From NCBI GenBank assembly GCA_018287875.1, contig JAGVVL010000022.1, positions 2,294,001 through 2,358,000 on the forward strand: a stretch of 64,000 bases of DNA, in the 5' to 3' direction. Origin of the DNA: Nigrospora sphaerica (taxonomy: Eukaryota > Ascomycota > Sordariomycetes > Amphisphaeriales > Apiosporaceae). Below are positions 33,583 through 44,131 of this stretch, piece after piece; the first letter of the stretch is position 1, and every line of letters starts with the position of its first letter. A model generated the notes under the pieces. That model saw only the letters and a list, made by a program, of their open reading frames with translations, was not told the DNA's origin and made no database searches. The translations under genes and the position numbers were made by a program.

Positions 33583-35618
33583 TGCAAGAGTCTGATGGAT
33601 CAGGGTAGATGGGAAGCAGGGCGGACAAGTCGGCGGCGGCAGATGATCGCAACAGTTGTTCTGCAAGGGTTGGGCCGGGATGGAGCGAGGTCCATCAGCG
33701 GGAACGCGAGAAGCAGCTTCGGGGTCGGCGGGTGAGCGCTGTACGGAGGCAAAGCACGAGGCGAGGCGAGCGAGCCTGGGAGGTCTTGTTATGGATGGTC
33801 GGCAGTTAATGCGGGCGCAGGAGCCTTATCAGCGGTGACCGAGAGGGCAGAGGGCAGCAGCAGCAGCAACAGGAGCCGTGTCCAATCCGAGGTCGGTGGC
33901 ACGCGATAAGGACCGAAGAGAGACTTGCTGGAGATTACCAGGACGCCTCGCAACAGGTCGGGCTGGCAGGCGGGCTGGCTTACACACAAGGTTGGAAGCC
34001 GGAGGGGGAGAAGGAGACTGTGACGGCGCTGGAAGTCCCCGTGTGATGGAGGCTTGTTTGTCTGGACACCCACGAGCCCGCCCATCCACGTCCGCCCACG
34101 AGACCCTGGACTGCGGACCCGTGGCCGCCGAGTCAGGCAGGTGATGAGACGCGGGCCTTTCGATAAACCTGCCAAGGCGTGAAGGTGCCCCGTCTTGACT
34201 AAGCTGGGGTTCCCTAGCGGCGGCCGGCGCCCGCCCAAACGCTGCCTCTCTTTTCCCGCGAGCCTTGCTCAGGCGTCGCCCGGTGCCGACACCCCATCGC
34301 GGCCTTCCAATGAGCCAGCATAGTGGGTAGTATCCATGGATGGTCGGTATTTTTGCTTATACTTTGGACGTATCGCCACGCCTTGTAACCAGCCAATGGA
34401 CGAAGCTACTACCTTTCGACTTTATGTAACCAGTATGTAAAAGTAGGTTACTTACCCGTCACTAACCTACCCGCCACTAGGAGGACACGTAGCGGGTGGT
34501 GATGCTCTCTGCTGGCTCCGGGTCCCAGCACCTATGTACCTAGACCTACCGCTAGGCATAACTAGTATCTCCCTCAGCTGCTGGCTACGCGTCACGACGA
34601 TCACAAAAGCACCATATCCGGCCTCAAGATACGTCCCCACGCACCCGCCCTGCAGCCGGTGACAATGCCCAGCCCTAACAAGCATTTGGTTGACGGGGGC
34701 GCGGCCCCTCCAATCAGGGGGCCGAGAGATCCCATGACAGCCTTGGAAGTCTTTACGGGAACTCTACCGCATGTGCGTTTTCCGGGACATTACCGACTAT
34801 ATTTAGCAAGTAGCTACGTTCTAGGTATGGATGAATCTGCACAACGTCCCAAAGTGGTGGTGTTGGAATCGCAACTTGCGCAACATCCGGGCTATGGGTG
34901 CTTTCGCCGGGCTCCAGTTCCCGTAGCCCGCAAAGCCACGTGATGGATCATCTGTCTCGCCTGGGACGAGTGAGGAGGAACAGGTGACTGGCGAGCAGGG
35001 TCAGCCAACAGTCCATCCTCCGGGACGCACGTCGCCCTGAACACGGTGCATTCAAGCGAGCATAACCTCGGGGGGTGGGAGGGGGGGGGTCGTGTCCAAA
35101 GCAACGGAGCCCATCAGCCAGTCAACCGTTGCCGATGCGATTAAGCTGAATCGTCGGAGAAAAATGCGGTTTTGTGGCCATACCTCATCCTTCCATTGGA
35201 ACCGGGTACTTTATGTTGTTCTTGCAGGGGGATGCGCGCAGGTTCCGTTGCGACCCTGTCGCGCTCCTTCCCTGCCTTGCGGCTTACTAGCGAGAGCAGG
35301 ACACCTCTCACCCAAATGACGTCGCTCCCGTCTTGGGCCTCCCCAACTGCTGTCTCGCCGTACCGCGAGACTCCCGAGACCCCCCACACCCCCTGCTTGT
35401 TGCCCGGAATCCAGAGGGCTACCCACGGTACCGCCTCACGTAGGATCTCCGGACGGTATGGTTACGTCCATATACGCTGCAGTACTCAGCAGCTAGGTCC
35501 GTATGGCACGTTGTAGTACATGGGTACATAGGTGCACAAGGAGACTGCTGTTCATGTTACATTCCTCATCCAATTAAGTAGTGGGCATAGGCATTCCCTT
35601 ACCTATATAGTTACTTGA

Positions 35619-35659
35619 GTAGATAATTACGTATGTAGCTACTTATGTAGATAATTACG
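35619..35659. repeat. Two 13-bp direct repeats, 28-bp period
   Basis: GTAGATAATTACG occurs at 35619-35631 and again at 35647-35659, within AT-richer intergenic DNA. Confidence 0.75.
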
Positions 35660-35714
35660 GACTCACTGCCTCATTTCTGTGAAGTACCCTACATGCATCC
35701 TCGCTGCTTATCGT

Positions 35715-35735
35715 CCCCCCCCCCCCCCCCCCCCC
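35715..35735. repeat. 21-bp poly-C tract
   Basis: An uninterrupted run of 21 C bases, about 670 bp upstream of the cotransporter start codon. Confidence 0.85.
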
Positions 35736-36400
35736 AAAACGCACGAAACTATACAGATCCATGTGTGTGTACTACAGCGTATACCAGTACAGGCCGTCCT
35801 GCAGGCTTGGCGCTGGTGCATACTTTACCACACCTACATCTTCTTCCTACTACCCCGGACACCTGGCGCCAGACGGCTCAAAATAACGGCCCGTTGGTCC
35901 AGCTGTGCGGGGGCCCTCGATATGTTCCTCTCCCAAGAAGCAAACCTTCCAATACCTCCTCCTGACATCCGGGTACGCCTTGACGAAATGCCCTTCGACT
36001 GGAGCTTGTTGAATGGGTAGATCGGTTGGTGGGTCTCCAGTCGGCAAGCGCCTGGCGCTTGGCACGCAACCTCGCCTTTCAAGTTTCAATGCCCGGGTGG
36101 ATGATGGAGGGAAGTAGCTGCCGGAGACGTCCAGACCTTCCTAGTACTTCCTCCCTTTAGCCTTGGAGGGGACCGATGATGCGGCGTTCTCCTTCCAACA
36201 GCGCCGTCCCATGGTAGACTTCTGATGCCGACAACCCGTGTCTTTGCCGGGCATAGGTATCTTCTTCGAATTCCTGCCCGCTGTTCGTCAGGTCACTTTT
36301 GCGTCGTCGTCTGTTCCTACACTTCAAGACATGGACGTTAGAAGTCCTACCGTCCATCCACCTCGTCCACAACCCCCCACCTGAGACGGCCCATCCTCCA

Positions 36401-39400
36401 ATGCCCATGGATGCGCCTAGCAACACCACCACCGGCGCCGGCTGTATGAATATGTCCTTGTGCCAAACGGCCGCCCGCGCCTCTGGCGATACGCCTCCCA
36501 ACGCCCGCGGCGACAAAACGGCCGTCATGGATTCCGGCGCCGTTCCGCCCAAGGCGGCGAAACTCGGCGCCGTTTCGGGCGTTTTTATCCCTACCGTGCT
36601 GAACATCATCAGCATCCTCATGTTTCTGCGTTTCGGCTCCATTCTTGGACGAATCGGCCTTTTGGGCATTCTCGGTATGTGTAACCCCAGCCGCAACCAC
36701 CCGCTGGCATGCTGGCTGACACCCCTCAGGTCTTCTGATCGTGGCCTATTTTATCGACCTTGTGACCGCCCTCTCATTGTCCGCCATTGCCTCCAACGGT
36801 GAGGTCAAGGGCGGCGGCGCCTACTATCTGATTTCGCGCTCTCTCGGCCCCGAGTTCGGTGGCTCCATCGGCGTTCTGTTCTACCTGAGCCAGGTGCTTA
36901 ATACGGCCCTCAACGTCGTCGGTCTCATTGACTGCCTCAAGCTCAACCTAGGTAACCTGGTACCATCGGGCTACTGGTCGGGCTATCTACTCGAGACGTG
37001 TGCCCTCATTGCCTGCACGGCTCTGTGTCTTGCCGGCAGTGCCGTCTTCTCAAAGGCAAGCAATGGCCTACTGGCCATCCTCATCGTGGCCACTCTCAGC
37101 ATTCCCCTGACGGCCATGATTAAGGCCCCGTTCAAGGATAGTCATCTCGGCGTCGAGTTCACGGGTATGAGCGCGCAGACCTTTATGTCGAACATGTATC
37201 CCGCCTCCACGAGGGCCCATTACAAGGGCATGGAGACGTTCAGGGAGCTGTTTGGCATCCTTTTCCCTGCGACGTCTGGCATCTTCGCCGGCGCGTCCAT
37301 GTCGGGCGATTTGCGTAACCCAAGCAAATCAATCCCGAAAGGGACGCTCTTGGCCGCGTTGGCCACACTCGCTCTGTACCTGGTGGTTATCCTGTCCATG
37401 GCTTCGAGCATCACCCACGAGTCCTTCTTACATCACACGAACATTGTCTCCACCACCAGCCTGTGGTCTCCTCTGATCCTGGCGGGCGAGTGTGCCACCA
37501 CCTTCTTTTCGGCCTTGATGGGCATCGTCGGTTCCGCCAAGCTCCTACAGGCTTTAGCCCGGGACAAGCTGTTGCCTGGCCTCTCCGTGTTTGGAATGGG
37601 CACCAAGCGTGCTGATGACCCCATCTACGCGGTGCTCATCACCTACGTGATCGCACAGGTTGCGCTCTTTGCTGACCTGAACCAAATAGCCACGCTCATC
37701 TCCATGGGCTACCAGGTGAGAGGATGGCCGTGTTTCCGACTCTCCCTCGTCATCTTCCAGGACTGACTCTGGCCAGATGACTTTTTTCGTGATGAACCTG
37801 GCCTGTTTCTTGCTAAAAATAGGATCTGCGCCAAATTTTCGACCAGCATTCAAATTTTTCAATTGGCAGTCGGCCTTCATTGGCAGTGTGCTCTCGGGCG
37901 CCGCCATGTTTTTCATTGATGAGACCTATGCTGCGTCCGCCATCTGTCTGCTTGTATTCTTGTTTTCGCTGATCCACTTCCTCTCCCCTCCGAAGCACTG
38001 GGGCGACGTCTCGCAGAACCTGATTTATCACCAGGTCCGAAAGTACCTATTACGACTGAAACCTGAGCATATCAAGTTCTGGAGGCCGCAGATTATTGTG
38101 CTCATTAACGATCCGCGGCACCACACTCGCCTGATCCAATTCTGCAACTCGTTGAAAAAGGGATCTCTGTATATCCTAGGCCATGTCATCGTCACAGATG
38201 ACTTCGGCACAGGTATCCACGAGGCCAAATTGCAGCAGGCGGCATGGACCAAGTACATTACTGAATACTCACGTATCAAAGCCTTCGTACAGCTCACCAT
38301 GTCGCCAACGATTGAATGGGGCGTGAGAAACTTGATTCTGTCTGCCGGGCTCGGCGGTATGCGACCCAACATAGTCGTTCTCGGCTTCTATAACATGGAT
38401 GACTTTCGAAAGTCACAGCCCTCCACCAAATTCGCCGACGTTCCAGCGCCGCCCATCAAGCGAGAGCCTTCGAAGTCCGAGGGCAAGGTGGTGAGACGAC
38501 GTCGAGGCGACACCACGGCACGCTTGCTGGCAGGTGCTCTCCCGACCGACACCATTCGAACCGAGGGCATGTTGTCGGCCACAAGCTACATGACGATTTT
38601 GGAGGACCTCGCGCTTCGAAATCGGTTGAACGTGGCCATAGGCAAGGGATTCCAAGCCTTGGAGACTCCTAAAAGCGACGGCGCAAACACAAAAAGGTTC
38701 ATAGACCTGTGGCCAATTCAGATGTCAGCCGAAATCACATCGCAAGGCCAGAGCGTTCTCACAACCAATTTCGATACATGTGAGTTACCATCAGTGGACG
38801 GGCCTGGAATGTGCGGTTAGAACATTGCTGACGGTGGACTTTAGACACCTTGATCCTTCAGCTTGGGTATATCCTGTCCAGTGTGCCAAACTGGAGGGCC
38901 GCCTATAAACTCCGGATTCTTGTGTTTGTCGAATATGAAAGCGAGGTGGAAGAAGAAAAGGCGAGGCTCAAGGCTCTTTTGGATAAGCTGAGGATCCAAG
39001 CCCGAGTGCATGTGTTTTGGCTCGCGTCGGGGGATTTGACGAGCTACGAGTACGTTGTCAACGGAAGAGCGCGGAGTCAAGAGAACGAGCGGATCGTCAA
39101 CGAGCTGCTCAAAGACAATGAGTGGTGGCAGGAGCTCCAGCGGATACGCCACGAAGACTCGGAAATGTCGCAGTCCCAGGCTCAAACGACGCTCGAAGAG
39201 ATACTCGAAGCGACCAAGCGGCGCGGCTCCAATCCTTCAGCCAGCGGAGAGGTCGGGTTGCGGCGGAGATTGAGCTTGCAGGAGCTGATGGGCCTCAAAA
39301 AGCCCACCGTCTCGAGGATGTCACGGCTCGGGGTCAATTTTGGTATTCGCACGCAGCATCTCGAATCGGACATGCTCAACAACCAGGTACCGCGGCAAGA

Positions 39401-40451
39401 GTACGACTATAGCGCCGATGATGACGATTCTTCATCTTCATCCGACATCGACTTCAACGAAACTGCCAGTGTTATGAGCGAGGGAGATGCAGACTACGCC
39501 GATGGGTCGCGGCAGCCTCTTTTGCGTAGTGGGCGACGGCGGAGCCAGGGAGGGACATGGAAACGTCTACACACGTCAAGGAAGTCTGAGAAGGTAAAGG
39601 ACCAACGCTCCCGAATTGCCGGCGAGACGTCGGTCGCCGCCTACGGCACCATGGCCTCAACCTCGTCGGCGGACCAGGGCGCTAGCTTGAGCGCGCAGCA
39701 CCAGGTGCCCGAAAGCTCGCAAGCGTCGCCGTATCCGGAGGCGCAATCCGGCCGAAGGTTCGAACAGCGACGGGCGCACTCGCGTCAAGCATCCGGGTCG
39801 CTCCTCTTGAGAGCTGCGCATGAGCCATCCGTGCCCGAGGAGGGGGATCCGAGGCCGGCTATCCAGCTTCAAGCGCCCGAGGCTTCGGGTGCCGCGAAGC
39901 CGGGACGACCACCCATGTCTCGGGCTTCCTCGTTTGGACGCTTCTCCAGCCGGCCGGTGCCTGAGACGAAGATGGAGGACGAGGACGGCGGCGGGCAACG
40001 GCTCATGTTCGCGGAGCCCGAATGCCGGCCTAATACGCGGCCCAGCACGCGTCCACATACACCCATGGCCCTCTCACGCAGGAACTCAACCTCGCAACGA
40101 GAAACGTCGGAAGAGCTTCTTCACCTCAACATACCCGAACTTCTCGAATCCTACCACTTTAATCCCAGGGCGGACACGGATGGTCGGTCGAGCTACTCGA
40201 CACAAAGCTTGCCTCTTTCTTTCAACGACCTGCCCAGTCGAGCGCAACACCTTATTCTCAACGACCTCATGCGCCAGAACAGCGGAGACACGGCGGTTCT
40301 TCTGACAACGCTGCCGATTCCAGAGGAGGGGACCAGCAAGAGTGAGGAAGCCAGCATTCGATATCTGTCGGACATTGAACTGCTATGCCACGAATTGCCA
40401 CCCGTCTTACTCGTTCTGAGCAACAACATGACAGTAACGGTGAGTCTCTAG
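36401..40451 (+). CDS. VHC1: Cation-chloride cotransporter (Vhc1-like)
   Basis: SLC12/KCC-family transporter; the yeast homologue moves K+ and Cl- across the vacuolar membrane. Exons 36401..36674, 36730..37715, 37777..38779 and 38845..40451, with introns of 55, 61 and 65 bp; the product is 1289 residues. A short N-terminus leads to TM1 (KLGAVSGVFIPTVLNIISILMFLRFG). Family blocks follow: GGAYYLISRSLGPEFGGSIG, FAGASMSGDLRNPSKSIPKGT, and TLISMGYQ at the second splice site. The C-terminal SLC12 domain (PQIIVLINDPRHHTRLIQFCN) is interrupted by a long Ser/Arg-rich disordered insert (about residues 910-1160). It resumes with DLPSRAQHLILNDLM and ends LPPVLLVLSNNMTVTVSL. The ATG at 36401 is the first in frame; MPMDAP gives two close candidates. 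Confidence 0.93.
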
Positions 40452-41166
40452 GGCAACATCAGCTCCAGGAGTCTTCTGCCGCCAGCGTCGGATTGCAGAT
40501 CGAGCGGCTGGGCCTTTCTCTTGTACTTTGGAGGTATACGAAGTATCTCTGCCTTGTGATTGCGCGGGTAACTTGAAAAGCCCTAAGATAATATAATCCA
40601 TACGGAACCGCCACCCAAGCGTAGCGTGTGCAAAGACTCGCGTTTGTAAAGCCGTGTTTGTCCATGGCAACTATGGCGGTGTTGCCGGGTGTGGTGAAGG
40701 GGTTGTCTTGTTGATTTCGCGATGTCACTCGTAACTGGCAAGGCATCCAGGCGTTCAGCGGGTGAAGTTGGTACATTAGGTACTTTGCCTACACTCTGGC
40801 TAGTAAGTGGTGGAACTGTTGCCCCTGTAAGGCGCTAGACCGGGGTTTTGCCGGAGCGACGGCAAGTGGTTTCCATGACTCTTGGAAGTCTAGCAAATGA
40901 ACCTGGACCCATCAGTCGCAGCCGCATTCACCATCATCCACCACCACGTCCGATCTGATATTGGCTTCAGCATATCAACGGTCTTCCCTCCATGTAATTT
41001 GGATCTTTCGTGGCTTCTCGTGCTCTTTGGCTTTCAGCGGCGCCTTCCTTTCGGCGCAGTTTTCTGCTCAGTAGCGACAACCCATCGCTTCTCGTGGCCT
41101 CATCGCTATTCCCACCCACCCGGACCTAGCAGACAGTAGAGCGGCGATTATTTCTTTGTCGCCAAG
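40452..41166. other. Intergenic region VHC1/RPB11
   Basis: This 715-bp region between two + strand genes shows only short unrecognised frames. The final 250 bp are the likely RPB11 promoter and leader. Confidence 0.55.
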
Positions 41167-42200
41167 ATGAACGCGCCTGACCGGTAGGTGCCCTTTCTTC
41201 TATTTTCCATTCCGATTCATCTACCGGGCTACCTTTGCATGCTCTTGGGGGGGTTGGCCTCGTAAAGGGCGGTGCCACATGGCTAGCTACGAAAACGCCA
41301 TGGGGAGTCGATGACAAGTAGCACGGACGATGCTTATTTGGTTGAGCTGTCGAGAAGTCGTATCTCCTCTGCCATGGCCATCATGCCGAGGCGGCGTGCT
41401 GGATATGCTGGCGGTACACGGCCCTGATGTCCCTGCGGCGGTACATGGCCTTGATGTCCCCGCGGGACTTTGCAACGGGAGGTACCAGGCAAGACTGTTT
41501 GCAAATGCGCTGATGCTCCTCGGCCGTCATCCTCTGTGCCGCAACCCTCATCATCACAAATCCGACCGCGTGCAGGCCGACTTCGATATCTGCCTTGCCC
41601 ACACTCCATCCCCTCGACTTCGAGGAAGCGGTTGACAATGAAGCACGACAACCTCTTTTACTCGTTCGGCCTGTCTTCTCTAGAGCGGCCCTGGGCTTTG
41701 CTGACCACGTATCCAGCTTCGAGCTCTTCCTGCTACAGGATGACGAAAAGAAGATCAGCGAGAAGCCGTTTGCGGGTAGGAGCCCTTGAATCTGATGCGA
41801 TTGCAGTGACGGGCGCTGACAAAATCCCTAGGCATGTCTAATACGTCCGACTTCATCCTGATGAAAGAAGACCACACGCTGGGCAATCTCATCAGCGAGC
41901 ACCTCAAGCAGTCTCCCCACGTCATCATGGCAGGGTACAAAGGTAAGGATCGTCATGCGCGTCATCGTCACTGATTTGGCCGTCCTGTACTCACGCGCGG
42001 CAGTGGCTCACCCCAACGTGCCCGAGGTCATGATCCGCGTCCAGACCGATGGCAGTGTCACGCCGCGAGAGATCTTCATTGATGTGTGCAAGCAACTTGT
42101 GGCTGCGTACGGGCACCTCGGACGCGAGTTCACTCGAGAGTACGAGTTGCGCCGCATGGCCACGGCTGGCAACCAAGACAACCAGGCCAACGGCTTTTAA
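41167..42200 (+). CDS. RPB11: RNA polymerase II subunit Rpb11
   Basis: Alpha-like subunit that dimerises with Rpb3 and starts polymerase II assembly in the nucleus. Four exons: 41167..41183 (17 nt), 41717..41775, 41832..41942 and 42004..42200; the product is 127 residues. The 17-nt first exon encodes MNAPDR; exon 2 continues FELFLLQDDEKKISEKP, which is the classic Rpb11 start. The dimerisation motif KEDHTLGNLISEHL is in exon 3 and VQTDGSVTPREIF in exon 4. Phases agree across all three joints. Intron 1 is 533 bp, far longer than any other coding intron here, and holds a small tandem duplication. An ATG in exon 3 (MSNTSD) is a false start that would lose the conserved N-terminus. Convergent with LSM5. 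Confidence 0.93.
41411..41460. repeat. Tandem duplication inside RPB11 intron 1
   Basis: Two 23-bp copies (41411-41433 and 41438-41460; period 27) differ at two positions, both C in the first copy and T in the second. Confidence 0.75.
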
Positions 42201-42577
42201 TCTGCGGTCCCCACGCAGCAGAGCCAACATCACAGGGCACTGGGGGTTCAGAGGCGTGGACATGTGTTTCTCAGTGGATGGCGTTCCGGTCTGGTTGTTT
42301 CACGAGGGTTGGCAAAAGTCGAGGTGACGAAGACCTATTTGTTTGATCTCGGGCGGGACAGGTGGTGATAGACAACCTTCACCCAAAGAACCCAGCCTCC
42401 CTGATCGTTCGCTGCTCTCCGTAACCCGTGACCACACGAATACTTGTACTCGTAGACGGGCCATGGCCTGCGTCGCCGCCGTTCTCCACGGCATCGTGTG
42501 ACACGCGGGGCGACACGAGGGGGTTGCCTGTAGTCCCTGTCGTGCTTGCTTCGCCTCGGCGGCACGGTACCCGTTCA
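42201..42577. other. Convergent 3' spacer RPB11/LSM5
   Basis: A 377-bp spacer between converging stops. No coding potential or structured element is recognised. Confidence 0.6.
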
Positions 42578-43247
42578 TCAAGCGGCCGTGGGGCCCTCGC
42601 CTCCGGGGATCAGCTGGGCAAAGTCAGTCCGGCTCGCGCCGTTTTCCACGAGGAGAACGCACCATGCAAATGTTGTTGCCGTTGAGGAGAATCTTTGAGA
42701 GTTTGGTGTGGTTTCCCGAGTAGTCGCTACCGTGGGTTAGGGTGGCCGTGTCGTGCACGGGAAATAGGGAACGAGACAGGGTCACTCACAATTCTGTGAC
42801 GTCCTCGAGGACCATGTCTGGGCACCAGACAGTCAGCGCGCCGGCACAGCCAAGGGAGGTGCAAGCATAGGGAAGTGGTATAGGAAAGTCTCGCTTGCGT
42901 CTGGCGTGCAAGTGTATACTTACTGACGTAGTCATCAAAACCGAGCAGGGTGCCGCTAAATTCTGTGTGCCGTTGCGGGAAACCAGCCCGTGGTCAGTCC
43001 AGCCCAGCGCCTTTGCCTGACCAAAACGAGCAAAAAGAAGCAGCCGCATGGCAGTGAGGTGGCGGGGGATATCGCATACCCTTATCTCCCTTCATAACGA
43101 CCCATATCCGTGAGCCGACGCACTTATCGATGAGCTCTAGGCGTGGCCAGGACCGTCAGCCTCGTGTTTTCCTGCGTGTGCGTGGGCGACGCCCGAGGGG
43201 GAGACTTTACCAAGAGGCAGCAACTGCGAGGTGGAAGGGGCTGCCAT
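42578..43247 (-). CDS. LSM5: U6 snRNA-associated Sm-like protein LSm5
   Basis: Ring subunit of the Lsm1-7 (mRNA decay) and Lsm2-8 (U6 snRNP) heptamers. No single frame reveals it: the 86-residue protein is split into six exons on the minus strand. They are 43247..43211 (37 nt), 43136..43080 (57), 42962..42924 (39), 42817..42790 (28), 42726..42663 (64) and 42613..42578 (36). All five introns (49-117 bp) are GT-AG and phases match throughout. Exon 1-2 gives [24 protein letters not shown]; exons 3-4 give the Sm1 motif FSGTLLGFDDYVNMVLEDVTE; exon 5 gives Sm2 (KILLNGNNICM) and exon 6 LIPGGEGPTAA. The length and both Sm motifs match LSm5 orthologues. Confidence 0.93.
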
Positions 43248-44131
43248 GGTTTCCGGTTTGGGATTCGTGATGCGCGCGGGAAGCGAGACGGGAGAAGATG
43301 GGCAATTCCGGCCTGGCGCAATGACGGTTAGGAAGGAGTGGTATGAACAAGGCTGACTGATTGCATGGGATTGCTCTAACGCGAAAGATGGTGATCACAA
43401 AACGTTATGTATGGAAGGGCCTGTGCATATATGTACTAACGTACAACTAAACGAGTACGATGTACATACACGTATGTGTACATGCCTCCTGCCTAAGTAC
43501 ATGTACTTGTACAGGTACCGTACCTACTTTCTGCCTCTCTTTGCTTTAGGGTACTACTAAATCGCCCAGTATTTGCCCGTCCCGCCGCCGTGAATCGCTT
43601 CCCTCCCCCACCCTTTCACTGCCGGACCATCACCCGGGCGAGCAAAGCGCCGGTCCCCTAAAATCCCTACATTAACTACATCACTTCCCTACCGGGTCTC
43701 GCGTCGCGTGTCGTTTTGTCGTTGCGTCCCTCTTTGGCCTCGATCGCCCTGCCGCCGCCGACGGCCCAGCTTCATCGCGCGACCTATCGACGTCCATCCA
43801 TGGTCGAATCCACCCGCGTCTGCCTGGCCTCGCCCTGCTTCTTGGCCCCCGGGAACGCCATGGGGCTGGCGGCATTGATTTCGCGCAAATGCACATGTTC
43901 TTGATACCCCCGCCGGCCCTCTCCGAGGCGGCTGCTGGCCATGTCCTGAGATACCCCCTTTGCTTTCCCTATGCTCATTGTGGTCTTCCTCGGTAGGCTG
44001 GCTTGGTGCTCTCTCTTCATTTCTTCGCTTCGTTTTTGGCGTCCGTTTCGGTTCCTATTCTGGTTGCCAGCAGCGCCCTAGTCGAAAACCGCCACTGACC
44101 GTGCCCTCTCAGTTCCTATAGATGCTTCGGT
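43248..44131. promoter_or_regulatory. Divergent promoter region LSM5/exonuclease
   Basis: This 884-bp region lies between the two ATGs. A GTAC-rich block at 43.42-43.53 kb contains the perfect 14-bp palindrome AAGTACATGTACTT (43495-43508). From 43.56 kb to the exonuclease start the + strand is pyrimidine-rich, as a leader would be. No gene is seen. Confidence 0.45.
43495..43508. repeat. Perfect 14-bp palindrome
   Basis: AAGTACATGTACTT reads the same on both strands. It lies about 250 bp upstream of the LSM5 ATG and is a possible dimeric-factor site (inference). Confidence 0.6.

Larger units (their letters stand above)
33583..36400. other. Long divergent intergenic region AVT/VHC1
   Basis: This 2.8-kb region lies between the two divergent transporter genes. 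No gene is seen; frames are short and unrecognised. It contains a 21-C homopolymer at 35715-35735 and a pair of 13-bp direct repeats 28 bp apart at 35619-35659. TACCTA/GTAGGT words are scattered from 34.4 to 35.7 kb. It likely includes both promoters. Confidence 0.5.

Noticed and set aside
41834..42200. Shorter RPB11 starting at MSNTSD
   Set aside because: It would lose the conserved MNAPDR-FELFLL N-terminus, which upstream exons supply in correct phase.
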